A stretch of DNA of 57,600 nucleotides from Clostridiales bacterium (lineage in GTDB: Bacteria; Bacillota; Clostridia; Christensenellales; Aristaeellaceae). The notes beneath the pieces were generated by a model. That model was not told the origin of the DNA. It was given only the letters and a program-made list of their open reading frames with translations, and did not search any database. The stretch is taken from assembly GCA_012837965.1 (NCBI GenBank), contig DUQF01000005.1, positions 1 through 57,600 of the forward strand, in the 5' to 3' direction. Shown here piece after piece: positions 15,810-25,118 of this stretch; positions within the stretch are counted from its first letter, which is position 1; each line of letters opens with the position of its first letter. The position numbers and the translations under genes are program-made.

Positions 15810-18188
15810 TTATTCTACGATAAGATTTCCACTCTGACCACCGATATCGATGGTATATTCACCGGCTTCCAGCGTCAAATCAAGCTGTACAACTCGCCAA
15901 CTGTCAGCGCAAACGGTGATAATTTTCTCTGCAACCACTTCACCATTTGCCTTGGCCTGGACGGTGGTGATGCCATCAGCACCATAGTTGTTGAGCAGAC
16001 AGTATACAGTAAAGGGTTCGCCTGCTTTGGCCTGATCAACCACAGTAGACCGGATGACCTTGGAGCCCCTACTCTCGGTCTCTTCCTGAATCACGTTCTG
16101 GGGCAGAATAAGGCAGGAGTATACAAATTCCGGATCTTCACCATACTTCATGCCATACAGTGCTTGCACCAGCGGATCGCCCCAATTGTTGGGGGACGCA
16201 TGATTTTCCTTGTCAGCCATCATGGTGGCCTGAACCATCAGGCGCACGTAAGGGTCAGCCCCCTGATCGCCGGCCAGATCCTTCCACTGCAATGCATCGT
16301 TAATGGAGTCACGGGCGATTTCCTTAACGATTACGCCACCCGGCTCTCTTACCCCAAAGAGGATATCCGCATAAATCCAAGGTTCGGTGACCGTGATGAA
16401 ACCGGCTTCAGTTGATCCGTGATCAGCAGACTGGTTATAACTCATGTAGATGATTGCAGTCGCATTTTCTAAGACATACTGGGTAGGATCGGTATTGTTC
16501 AGTGTTACCACGAGCGACTTATCAAAATAGCTTGCATCATCGATCAGTAATTCAGCAGTATCGTTGATGTTGGAGAAGTCACCAATTACAACATCGGCTT
16601 CCTCGACAGAATCAACTAGAGTGGCAAAGTTGGCAACATAATTACGATAAGCAGTCTGACGATCACCGTTGCCGGACTCGAGGTATACTTTAATGCCTTT
16701 CTCAAGAGGCAGGAGGTTATTGTCGTTCTTGACCAATACCGCAGACTTGGCTTGCAGCCTCTCAGTCAGCTCAACTTCATAGGGACTGCGAGCAGCACGC
16801 AGATCTTCATTGGTGTGAATTTCAGTCGGGTTGGCTGCCCACTCGGCTGAGGCACATAGTTCAACCGCAGCATTTACATCACGGTAAGGATTCTCAAACA
16901 AATCTTTCTTGAATTTAAAATCAAGAATACGGGTAGCTGCACGCTTAACCAAATCAAGCTGCACTTCACCGGTTTCCATAGCTGCCAAGATAATGTCCGG
17001 CCAGTGGCACATGAGGGAGGTGATTTCAGTACCGTGGGAAATGGTTTCAGTGCCAAACATGTCAACACCGTTCCTCAAGCACTCATTAAACAGCCAAGGG
17101 AAGGATTGATCCGCCAATTCAACGCCGCCGGGCGTCACACCTGAAACTTGGTTGGTGCCAAAACCGAAGGGCCACCAGTCGGTCACGATAACGCCTTGGA
17201 AGCCAAGGGTATCGCGCAAGTAACCCATGGTCACAGGATCAAACTTTACGTCAACCGTATTGGTGATACCGGTGCCACCGCAGTTGGTCATAATCCACTC
17301 GCAACCGGCATCAAGCGCGGCTTTCCAGCCGACCATCCAGTTATCAAAGTTTTGCGCCACGGAGCGAGCATTGCCGAAGTTTGAGTCGCCGCCACGGCCA
17401 ATCCAGTGTTTGGTGCACGAGGCAAGCCCGTTTTGCTGCAGTGCAGAAATCTCAGCAGAGATAATGGATGCGATCAGCTCGGGATTCTCACCATACTGTG
17501 CGCCAATCTCGTTAGCATAGGGTTCAAATGTTACATGCACACCGATGGCATACATGGCTTTTGCATAGTAAGCCGCCAGTTCCGCTGCCAGTTCAGGATC
17601 GTTGGCAGTACCAAAACCTTCGTGCGACTTGTCAATATAGCCACCCCATGAATTATATTCACGGTCGGAAGTGAACACCATAGGAACGCCCAGGCGCATG
17701 GATTCCGCTTTAGCTTGCAAGTTATTCAGTGTATTGGTAATACTAATGGGGTTGCCGTTTAGGTTGAACAGTTGGCAGGTCATCTCAAATTCCTCAATGA
17801 GATGACGCGCCTCGTCCACAGGGGTATTGACGCAGTAAAGCAGACCTAGCAGCTCTTCATTGTTCATTTGTGCAATCAGGTCAGCAATACGCACGTCGTT
17901 CTCCAGGCGCCAGTCTTCGTAAGCATCCAGATAACTGTTCTTGTTCAAGTCCTTGAATTTCAGTCCGTCGATTTCCAAAATAGGGGTCACGTCTTCAAGA
18001 TAGGTCAACTTTTTCTGGCCAGTCGTTTCGTCCGCATCAATTACAGCATAGTTAACCGGATCGGTCAATGGACCATCCATGGTGGAGCCTGCTATTTTCA
18101 GCGTTTGCCAGTTTTCATTTTCTGCAAAAACACCCGTTGTGCAGGACAATAGCATAACTACCGCCAGCAATAGAGACAGTTTCTTCAT
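15810..18188 (-). CDS. Secreted glycoside hydrolase family 3 protein 2
   Basis: 792 aa from the ATG at 18188, which sits 6 nt after AGGAGG; an adjacent ATG at 18191 is possible but too close. A signal peptide (GVFA cleavage) is followed by the EF-hand-like loop DLNKNSYLDAYED, the GH3 barrel with KHWIGRGGDS and the nucleophile Asp in VIVTDWW, and a second domain with VVIGDF in place of VVGE. Long blocks are identical to GH3 protein 1 (for example FEPYANEIGAQYGENPEL), so the two are tandem duplicates. They differ in the loop after the nucleophile, which may tune substrate choice. It is monocistronic with promoter C. Confidence 0.9.
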   Translation of the reverse strand: MKKLSLLLAVVMLLSCTTGVFAENENWQTLKIAGSTMDGPLTDPVNYAVIDADETTGQKKLTYLEDVTPILEIDGLKFKDLNKNSYLDAYEDWRLENDVRIADLIAQMNNEELLGLLYCVNTPVDEARHLIEEFEMTCQLFNLNGNPISITNTLNNLQAKAESMRLGVPMVFTSDREYNSWGGYIDKSHEGFGTANDPELAAELAAYYAKAMYAIGVHVTFEPYANEIGAQYGENPELIASIISAEISALQQNGLASCTKHWIGRGGDSNFGNARSVAQNFDNWMVGWKAALDAGCEWIMTNCGGTGITNTVDVKFDPVTMGYLRDTLGFQGVIVTDWWPFGFGTNQVSGVTPGGVELADQSFPWLFNECLRNGVDMFGTETISHGTEITSLMCHWPDIILAAMETGEVQLDLVKRAATRILDFKFKKDLFENPYRDVNAAVELCASAEWAANPTEIHTNEDLRAARSPYEVELTERLQAKSAVLVKNDNNLLPLEKGIKVYLESGNGDRQTAYRNYVANFATLVDSVEEADVVIGDFSNINDTAELLIDDASYFDKSLVVTLNNTDPTQYVLENATAIIYMSYNQSADHGSTEAGFITVTEPWIYADILFGVREPGGVIVKEIARDSINDALQWKDLAGDQGADPYVRLMVQATMMADKENHASPNNWGDPLVQALYGMKYGEDPEFVYSCLILPQNVIQEETESRGSKVIRSTVVDQAKAGEPFTVYCLLNNYGADGITTVQAKANGEVVAEKIITVCADSWRVVQLDLTLEAGEYTIDIGGQSGNLIVE

Positions 18189-18249
18189 CATATACCTCCT
18201 AAATGTTCTATTCGGGCGAACCACATCCATTCCACCCATTCTTTTCTTA

Positions 18250-18312
18250 ATTTTAATCCCTTCATATGGTATTGCATATAGAGAATCCAACACAAACACT
18301 TGTATAATTCAA
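18250..18312 (-). promoter_or_regulatory. Regulon promoter C (GH3 gene 2)
   Basis: -10 TAAAAT at 18250-18255, 17-nt spacer, -35 TATGCA at 18273-18278, box TACAAG-TGTT-TGTGTTGGATTCTCTA upstream, preceded by TTGAAT. Confidence 0.75.
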
Positions 18313-18314
18313 GC

Positions 18315-18347
18315 CTAAAAAAGCAGGCAGCATGTCACAGCCTGCTT
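18315..18347 (-). terminator. Terminator after GH3 gene 3
   Basis: AAGCAGGC and GCCTGCTT form an 8-bp stem with an 11-nt loop, followed on the minus strand by a T-run of about six. It ends 14 nt past the stop. Confidence 0.88.
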
Positions 18348-18360
18348 AAAGTTAGTTAGA

Positions 18361-20799
18361 TTATTCAGCTACATTAATCGTCTTTGATAGATCGCCTACG
18401 GTGATGGTATGTTCACCAGCAGTATCCAAAACAATCTCAATTTCTACAACACGCCATGAACCACCGTTGACTGCCATAATCTTTTCAGCAATCACGGTGT
18501 CTCCATCTTTCACTTGAACGGTAGTCACACCGTCAGCACCATTATTCCATAGTAGAGTATAAAGGTTAAAGGGCTGACCAACTTTGCACTCAACCATCGA
18601 TTCATAGCTGGTTCTGGTACTGCCACCGGACTCAGTCACTACTTCTTTAATAACACGGGGTAAAACGAGGGTGTCGTACTCAAACGCCGGCTCTTCACCA
18701 TAACGCATACCGTACTTATATTGCAGCAGTGGATCGCCCCAATTATTGGGAGTGGTGTTGTTTTCGCTGGTCTTCATGGTGGCAAGCAGCATCATGCGCA
18801 CCCACTGGTTTGCGCCCTGATCGCCGGCCAAATCTTTCCACTGAATGTTATCCAAAGTTGAATTACGGGCAATTTCTTTGACAATCATACCCTCAGGTAC
18901 ACGAACGCCGTAAAGGATTTCCGCATACACATTTGGTTCGGTAGTGACAATAAAGCCGGAGGCCGCAGTACCATGGTCAGCGCCGCGGGTAAAGTTCATG
19001 AACAACACCGCGTCGCCATTTTCCATCACATAGGTATTAGGGTCAACATTGTTGGTTACAATGACCAGCTTTTTACCATATTCAACTGCGTCGTCAATAA
19101 GCAGTTCTGCGGCGTCATTAATCTGCGTGCAATCGGCCACGACTACGTCTGCTTCTTCAATACTATCCACAACGGCAGCATAGTCGCCGATAGCGGCCTT
19201 AATTGCATTAGCTGTAGTCTCGGCAGCAGTCGAGCCAAAGAAAACCTTGAGTCCTTTGACAAGAGGTAAAAGATTGTCATTATTTTTGACTAGTACCGCA
19301 GATTTTGCCTGTAGTTGACGCTCAAGCTCAATGAGCTCAGCAGGACGAGCAGCCATCAATGTCTCGTTGTCGGTGATTGGCCATTGCTCGGCCTGATAGG
19401 CTTCGTTTGCACAAAGCTCCAGTGCTGCCTTCAAATCGGAATAGGGATTTTCGAACAGACCAAGTTCAAACTTGGTAGCTAATACACGACAGGCAGTATC
19501 AAAAACACGTTCCTCAGTGATAAGACCTGTCTGGATAGCTTCCTTCACTGCTCCTATATCGGAATGGAAGCCGGGGTTCTCTACATCAATACCGGTGGCG
19601 GGAGCGCCGATCTGATCCAGGCCCAGGTTGATAGTGTAGGCATAACGCTCAGGGATGGTCAGCGTCAACAGATCCAAACCATCCTCTGTAATACCGGCAG
19701 AGTTGTTAGCACCCTGTGCACCCCAGTCGGAAAGAACAACACCCTCATAGCCCAGAGTGTCACGCAAGTAAGACATGGTCTTTTTATCAAAGTCAACATG
19801 AACACCGGTATATAGGCCGGTAGAGTAACCATTGGTCATGAGCCACTTGGGGTTGGCTTCTAGGGCAAGTCTCCATGCGGTCATCCAGTTATCTACTGTA
19901 AAAGCATCCGAATTCGCAGTCGAATAGGCTGCGTCACCTCCGCGGGCAATGAAGTGTTTGGCACAGGCATATACGCCGTCTTCAATCTGGATAGCATTAA
20001 TCTCTGCCCTACCCATGGTGCCGGCATACTCGGGATCTTCACCATTCCAGGAACCAATCTCTTGTCCATAGGGATGCAGTACAATATGGATGCCTACTGC
20101 GCGCGATTCCTTAGAGTACTGCTGCCACAGCTTCTCACTCAGCTCTACATCGTTGGCAGTACCAAAAGCATCATGAGGCGTATCGATCATGCCGCCCCAA
20201 GCATTGTACTGGCGGTCGTTTGAAATAGTAATCGGGATTCCAAGACGAGTATCCTCACCCAACTGCTGCATTTCGTTATGGAATTTCACCTGTAGGTCAG
20301 CGGCACCATTGTCGTTAGATAGGAGGTGAGTAACGCCGTATACATTGATGTAATACCACATTGAGTAACTGCCGCCGGTAACAGGACCGGTGACAACCTC
20401 GCCCTCTGCTGGCACATCAAAGGGGCAATTCTGTTCCCACATGTTACGGCTGTCGTTGAAGTCAACACCTGCCGGATTACCGCAAGTATTCACATGAATG
20501 AACAACGAGGCCTTTTCTTCGTCGTTCATCTGGCTGTACAGGTCGGCAATACGGGCATCCATATCCGCACGCCAATCCTCGTACACATCAAGACTTCCGT
20601 TCTTATTTAGGTCTTTGAACTTCAGGCCGTCCACCTCCAGGATGGTCGTACCTTCCACATAACCCAGCTCAACTTGCTCACCCTCAGCAGGGATGATATA
20701 AATTGTCTTAACCGGATTAGCGGTTTCTTCTGCTATGGCTGAAATGCCAATGCATGAAAAAAGCATGACGAAAGTTATCAATAGGGACAGCTTCTTCAT
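18361..20799 (-). CDS. Secreted glycoside hydrolase family 3 protein 3
   Basis: 812 aa from the ATG at 20799 (AGGAGG 8 nt upstream). Signal peptide (AIA cleavage), then the calcium-type loop DLNKNGSLDVYED and a GH3 barrel with KHFIARGGDA and the nucleophile Asp in VVLSDWG. The second domain reads VVADCTQIND where active GH3 enzymes normally have VVGE. It is a more distant member of the three-gene set: it has an insertion near residues 85-145 and lacks the CGGTG loop of proteins 1 and 2. The C-terminal domain (about 700-812) is shared with them. It is monocistronic with promoter D. Confidence 0.88.
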   Translation of the reverse strand: MKKLSLLITFVMLFSCIGISAIAEETANPVKTIYIIPAEGEQVELGYVEGTTILEVDGLKFKDLNKNGSLDVYEDWRADMDARIADLYSQMNDEEKASLFIHVNTCGNPAGVDFNDSRNMWEQNCPFDVPAEGEVVTGPVTGGSYSMWYYINVYGVTHLLSNDNGAADLQVKFHNEMQQLGEDTRLGIPITISNDRQYNAWGGMIDTPHDAFGTANDVELSEKLWQQYSKESRAVGIHIVLHPYGQEIGSWNGEDPEYAGTMGRAEINAIQIEDGVYACAKHFIARGGDAAYSTANSDAFTVDNWMTAWRLALEANPKWLMTNGYSTGLYTGVHVDFDKKTMSYLRDTLGYEGVVLSDWGAQGANNSAGITEDGLDLLTLTIPERYAYTINLGLDQIGAPATGIDVENPGFHSDIGAVKEAIQTGLITEERVFDTACRVLATKFELGLFENPYSDLKAALELCANEAYQAEQWPITDNETLMAARPAELIELERQLQAKSAVLVKNNDNLLPLVKGLKVFFGSTAAETTANAIKAAIGDYAAVVDSIEEADVVVADCTQINDAAELLIDDAVEYGKKLVIVTNNVDPNTYVMENGDAVLFMNFTRGADHGTAASGFIVTTEPNVYAEILYGVRVPEGMIVKEIARNSTLDNIQWKDLAGDQGANQWVRMMLLATMKTSENNTTPNNWGDPLLQYKYGMRYGEEPAFEYDTLVLPRVIKEVVTESGGSTRTSYESMVECKVGQPFNLYTLLWNNGADGVTTVQVKDGDTVIAEKIMAVNGGSWRVVEIEIVLDTAGEHTITVGDLSKTINVAE

Positions 20800-20859
20800 A
20801 AGTGTTTCCTCCTTTATTTTATTCGGGCAAATATCGTTCATTTCACCCATCTTTACTTA

Positions 20860-20922
20860 AACTTAACCTTTTCTCAAGCCATTGTACATAGAGTTTCCAA
20901 CACAAACCCTTGTACAATTCAA
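20860..20922 (-). promoter_or_regulatory. Regulon promoter D (GH3 gene 3)
   Basis: -10 TAAGTT at 20860-20865, 17-nt spacer, -35 TGTACA at 20883-20888, box TACAAG-GGTT-TGTGTTGGAAACTCTA, preceded by TTGAAT. It lies within 100 nt of the end of the long importer/acylation operon, so read-through into GH3 gene 3 is possible. Confidence 0.72.
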
Positions 20923-20962
20923 AACAGCAGACCGTTTACGCAGTCGCCGTTCTATTGTTTTT

Positions 20963-22465
20963 TTATATCATTTTTCGTAGCATTTCCCGATTGAGTTTCA
21001 TAGTAGCAGTATACGGCAGAGCCTCTACATGAATGAAGGTGTCCGGCAGTGCATAGCGAGGCAGCTGCTTTCGAAGCGCAGACTGGATTTCCTTCTGTGT
21101 CAAAGAACCTTCCCAGAAGCAGCAGAGCTTCTCCTGCTCCTGATCATAAAGGACACAGCCGTTCTTCCAGCCGGGTATTTTCCGCAGAGCAACTTCGACC
21201 TCACCTATCTCCATCCGGTAACCTCCACGCTTGATTTGACTATCTTTGCGTCCAAGCACAGTCAGTACCCCCTCTTCACTGATGCAACCGATATCGCCCG
21301 TACGATAATAACGGGTATAGTAGCCCCTATCAAGCGGGTCAATCACAAAAGCTTCCTGTGTGCGCTCTGTGTCCAGATAATATCCAGAGCAGAGCCAAGG
21401 ATTGGCAATCAACATCTCTCCACGTTCGCCCCTTGGTAGCTGCTCCCCGTTCTCATCAACAATCAGTATCTCCACCTCTTTGTAAGGCAGACCCACCGGA
21501 ATAACCTCATCATCGGAAAACTCCTGGTCAATACACCAGACTGCCACGGAGAACACTTCTGTAGATCCGTAAAAATTCCACACGCCCGCATTGGGTGCGG
21601 CAGCCATCCACTTTTGTAGCGTCTGCCAATGCGCAGCTTCACCGGAAAGAATGATGTATTTAAGATCAGGTAAACATCCTTCCTTCAGCACGCCCGCCTG
21701 CGCTGCTTTGATGTAGCTGGAAGGCGTCATGGTCAGTTCGGTGATACGATGCTTACATAAATGTTCCACCAGTACCTTGGGAAAAGAAAGACACTGTGCA
21801 GGCAAAATATATACTGTTGCGCCCAACAATAAAGGCGGGTAGATATCGATGATGGAGTTAGCATAGAAAAAGGGCGACTGATTGCCAAAAATAGTTTCTT
21901 GCGTGAAGCTATATTTTTCTACTGTCGCCTCAGTATACATAATATAGCTGAACTGGCTTTGTGCCACACCTTTTGGAATGCCCGTTGAACCACTGGTATA
22001 GAGAATAGACAGAATGTCATAAATGCTCGTTTGACTACGAATAGCAGCAAGATGATTCTCATCTATTTGATGACAGGCTGCCGCTTCTGCAGTCAACACC
22101 GGACAAGTAATGTTTGCTCTCATCACCGAAGCATAGGTAGATTCATCACACAAAATAGCGGCTGGCTTGAGTTGATCCAAGATAATCTGCAAACGCTCCG
22201 TGGGCATGGCAATATCAAGCGGCGCATAGGGACAGCCTGCATAAAGAACGCCAAGCAAGCCTGCAACACACTGCACATTTCGATCGTTCATCAACACCGC
22301 CACTGGCTGACGGGGTCGGGTACATTCAGCAACCGCGCTTCCGATGCCACGTACAGTATCATAAAGTGTGGTAAAAGTAATACTGGTCTTTTCATCGGAA
22401 AATGCAACTCGGTTAGGCCATTTGTTTACTGCATTTTCAAGATATTTCAGCACATTATCAACCAT
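20963..22465 (-). CDS. Adenylate-forming ligase 1 (DltA-like), divergent substrate pocket
   Basis: 500 aa, an ANL-superfamily stand-alone adenylation enzyme. Motifs: LYTSGSTGIPKG (155-166) for ATP phosphates, YRTGDIG and GRKDSQIKRGGYRMEIGE in the hinge region, and Lys490 in the terminal MKLNR segment, the catalytic lysine. Overall it resembles DltA (D-alanine:carrier ligase) and NRPS adenylation domains. The FD motif whose Asp binds the substrate alpha-amino group in amino-acid-activating enzymes reads YANSIID here, with Ala202 in place of Asp. The substrate may therefore not be an ordinary alpha-amino acid. It is the last gene of the operon, 3 nt after the SGNH gene. Confidence 0.88.
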   Translation of the reverse strand: MVDNVLKYLENAVNKWPNRVAFSDEKTSITFTTLYDTVRGIGSAVAECTRPRQPVAVLMNDRNVQCVAGLLGVLYAGCPYAPLDIAMPTERLQIILDQLKPAAILCDESTYASVMRANITCPVLTAEAAACHQIDENHLAAIRSQTSIYDILSILYTSGSTGIPKGVAQSQFSYIMYTEATVEKYSFTQETIFGNQSPFFYANSIIDIYPPLLLGATVYILPAQCLSFPKVLVEHLCKHRITELTMTPSSYIKAAQAGVLKEGCLPDLKYIILSGEAAHWQTLQKWMAAAPNAGVWNFYGSTEVFSVAVWCIDQEFSDDEVIPVGLPYKEVEILIVDENGEQLPRGERGEMLIANPWLCSGYYLDTERTQEAFVIDPLDRGYYTRYYRTGDIGCISEEGVLTVLGRKDSQIKRGGYRMEIGEVEVALRKIPGWKNGCVLYDQEQEKLCCFWEGSLTQKEIQSALRKQLPRYALPDTFIHVEALPYTATMKLNREMLRKMI

Positions 22466-22468
22466 TTT

Positions 22469-23512
22469 TTATTCCTCCGTTTGGGGTAAATACTCAGGGT
22501 ATTTTGTGTACCAGTCATCGGTGCAATGCTGCCAGGTTTGATAGGCCATATCGCCATGTCGGTTGGGCAAATGATACCTTTCACACAAGTCACTGCCTAA
22601 ACGACGAGAAAAAGTTACGCTTCCTTTGACATTCAAATGCTGCCAATCTGAAAAGTCGGAAGAATAACGCAGCCGCACCCGAAGTTTTGGATCATTGTAG
22701 TTGATTCCGTCTACACCATGCTGCGCCGCTACATGCCACAGGCTGTTATAGTACATATGGTCATTGGCATAGTCCGGATTGGGAAAGCCCACCAGCATCA
22801 CAGGGATTTCATGTTCCTGTGCAAGTAGCAGCAGCTTTTCAAAGTACTCCTGCTGCCTAGTGTTGAGGGGTTTCTTCGTGCTCGTCCAAACAAGAGAAGG
22901 TTTCTGATGTTGCTCGGTTTCATCCATTTCGATATAGCCTTTCCAATGCGGGCCTCTGCCTTCATTGGTAGGGGGATAGAGAAAACTTTCCGCAACCACC
23001 CCGGGATAATAGCTGTGCAGTTGAGGAAAAGCCAAAGCAAAATCAATAAAGTCATCAGGTTTCACACTGGCAGCAATCGCTTTAAAACGCGTTGGTAGCG
23101 AACGGATGCCATAGGTTGAAAGGATTGTACGGCCACGCTTGGAATAGTCATTTTCATAGATTGAGGCTTTTGCATCCAATAAAATCAGTTTGGGCCGCTG
23201 AGTTTTAAGAGCTTCTTCCAAATAATAATAGCTAATCCAAAAGGGTTGCTCGGCGCCGCAAAGGTTATAAGCTGCTATTCCATATTCCTTCCAAAGAACA
23301 TTGGTATTGACCCCAGCGTAGGCACAGCTCGTACCCAGCGCCAGCACATCCACACTTTCCTTGGGCTGCTGATAAAAGTTGACAATCGGACAGATTCCGT
23401 AATCATGCTTAGGGGTAAGAACATAAATTGTGTAATGAAGTACCACGCAAAGCAGTAGAACAAAGCAAATGAGTCGCAACCAGAAGGCAAGGAGTTCTTT
23501 CGTTCTTGTCAT
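22469..23512 (-). CDS. Membrane-anchored SGNH-like protein (DltD/AlgX-like role)
   Basis: 347 aa. One N-terminal transmembrane helix (about 8-30) puts the domain outside the membrane. The candidate nucleophile is Ser62 in LALGTSCAYAG, and a DWQH block (Asp289, His292) near the C-terminus matches the SGNH DxxH pair. Such proteins pair with MBOAT acyltransferases in acylation systems (DltD for teichoic acid, AlgX/J for alginate), where they hand the acyl group to, or remove it from, the polymer. Sequence similarity to DltD itself is low by eye, so the assignment rests on motifs and position, 14 nt after the MBOAT gene. Confidence 0.75.
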   Translation of the reverse strand: MTRTKELLAFWLRLICFVLLLCVVLHYTIYVLTPKHDYGICPIVNFYQQPKESVDVLALGTSCAYAGVNTNVLWKEYGIAAYNLCGAEQPFWISYYYLEEALKTQRPKLILLDAKASIYENDYSKRGRTILSTYGIRSLPTRFKAIAASVKPDDFIDFALAFPQLHSYYPGVVAESFLYPPTNEGRGPHWKGYIEMDETEQHQKPSLVWTSTKKPLNTRQQEYFEKLLLLAQEHEIPVMLVGFPNPDYANDHMYYNSLWHVAAQHGVDGINYNDPKLRVRLRYSSDFSDWQHLNVKGSVTFSRRLGSDLCERYHLPNRHGDMAYQTWQHCTDDWYTKYPEYLPQTEE

Positions 23513-23526
23513 CTCTCCTCCCCTCC

Positions 23527-25095
23527 CTAAAACTGCGTGTACAGGAACGCTACCGCATCAAACCCCGCTCCATAGCAGCCAAACACAAGCACCGTTACAA
23601 TCAACCCTATCAGTACCGGCCAACGGACCAGAAAACTGCCCCCGGCCAGCTTACCATTGACATCTGCGCCAAACTCAATCATGAGATCAACAGCCAAGAC
23701 AAGCAGCAGCGCTACCAAAACAATGTACCATTCCAGCGGCTCCAATAAGCCCGTCAATGTGGCCCCAGCGTCTGCGAATGTCCAGTTTTGAAAAGTCGCG
23801 CCAAGCAAGGATAAGCCTTGCTTTGGCCCTGCGGTAAAAGCAAAATATTGTGCCAGCAGAATAAGGCCCCATGTGCGTAAAATGCAAAAGCCTTTCCACC
23901 ACCATGCTTTGATGTTGATACGTAAACGATTCCTTATTTTTTTAAACAGTGGCTCCAACAGCAGCGCAGCACTCAACAGCACGCCAAAATACACGCCGTA
24001 AACGACCGCATTCCAGTTAGCGGTATGCCAAATGCCTATCAAAAAAAAGATGATAAACGTTGCAACAACACCAGGTAGCGTACGTCCTATCTTTTTTCCA
24101 AAGATGCGCTGTCCACCTCTGGACAAGGATAGACCAAAACGAGAGGTCGTCAGAGGGTAGAATAGGTAGCTTCGAAACCACACACCCAGTGAGATATGCC
24201 ATCTGCGCCAGTATTCAGCTACGGACATAGAAAAGAATGGCCTACGAAAATTTTCCGCCAAATCAATCCCCAACATTCTTGCCGCGCCACGAATAACATC
24301 CATGCCTCCGGAAAAATCTGCATATAAGCGGACAGCATAAAGCGCAACACCCAGAAGAATGATCCATCCGGGCATATCAAACCCTATTGCAATTGCTGAA
24401 GTGACCGGCGCAAGGCGATCGGCTATCACCAGCTTTTTAAAACAACCCCATATTGCCAGCTGAAACCCGGAAACGAAGACAGTGGGTTCAAACCTTGCGG
24501 GCAACAGTAGCTGCGGCATAAGCTGCCTGTATGTCATAATAGGTCCCTGCGAAATTTGCGGGAAAAATGACACAAAAAGCAGGTATTTTAATGGATTGCT
24601 CTCTGGGTCAGCTTTACCTCGAGCACAATCCACTACATAACCAACACTCTGGAAAGTAAAATAGCTGAGCCCCAGCGGCGCTACCAGCGACCAATCCGCT
24701 AAGGTTTTGTGACCCTCCGTCATAGCAAGATAAGTGGACTGAATCATTCCGTAAAGTAAATGACCATACTTCATGACCGCCATCCCGCCCATAACCAATA
24801 AAACAACAAATGCCAGAAAATAACTACGCTGCTTTTTCGTGTGATATGCTGTCGCCTTATCTTCTTGTGCTAAAGCAAGCTTCTCTTTGTCACGACAACG
24901 ACCCATATACAAGCCACCCAGCCATGTTATTAACGTGACTGCTCCAAGGTAGGCAATGGCATGCCATCCTGCGCCAGCGTAGAAAACCATACTGGCTGTA
25001 AGCAAACCAATCCACCGAAAGCGCACCGGCAGACAATAATGTACCGCAACCAGCGCTGTCATTAGTATAAGAAAATCAAGGGATAAGATACCCAA
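23527..25095 (-). CDS. MBOAT-family O-acyltransferase (DltB/AlgI-like)
   Basis: 522 aa and very hydrophobic, with about ten or more membrane segments. The hallmark EYWRRWHISLGVWFRSY segment (His300) and the catalytic His357 in GIWHTANWN are both present. DltB/AlgI-type MBOATs move an acyl or aminoacyl group from a carrier or coenzyme donor to an extracytoplasmic sugar polymer. A carrier protein gene and two ligases in the same operon point to carrier-bound donors, as in the Dlt pathway. The acceptor glycan is unknown. A basic Lys/His-rich loop (about 66-90) is likely cytoplasmic and could dock the carrier. Confidence 0.92.
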   Translation of the reverse strand: MGILSLDFLILMTALVAVHYCLPVRFRWIGLLTASMVFYAGAGWHAIAYLGAVTLITWLGGLYMGRCRDKEKLALAQEDKATAYHTKKQRSYFLAFVVLLVMGGMAVMKYGHLLYGMIQSTYLAMTEGHKTLADWSLVAPLGLSYFTFQSVGYVVDCARGKADPESNPLKYLLFVSFFPQISQGPIMTYRQLMPQLLLPARFEPTVFVSGFQLAIWGCFKKLVIADRLAPVTSAIAIGFDMPGWIILLGVALYAVRLYADFSGGMDVIRGAARMLGIDLAENFRRPFFSMSVAEYWRRWHISLGVWFRSYLFYPLTTSRFGLSLSRGGQRIFGKKIGRTLPGVVATFIIFFLIGIWHTANWNAVVYGVYFGVLLSAALLLEPLFKKIRNRLRINIKAWWWKGFCILRTWGLILLAQYFAFTAGPKQGLSLLGATFQNWTFADAGATLTGLLEPLEWYIVLVALLLVLAVDLMIEFGADVNGKLAGGSFLVRWPVLIGLIVTVLVFGCYGAGFDAVAFLYTQF

Positions 25096-25118
25096 TTCTT
25101 TCCTCCCCTACGATAAAT

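Noticed and set aside
15681-16415. A 244-codon plus-strand frame across the end of GH3 gene 2
   Set aside because: It is antisense to a well-supported GH3 gene, and its start lies inside promoter B. No family resemblance.
20923-20962. Possible terminator between ligase 1 and promoter D
   Set aside because: The GC-rich stretch contains direct rather than inverted repeats (AACGG twice) and gives no convincing stem.
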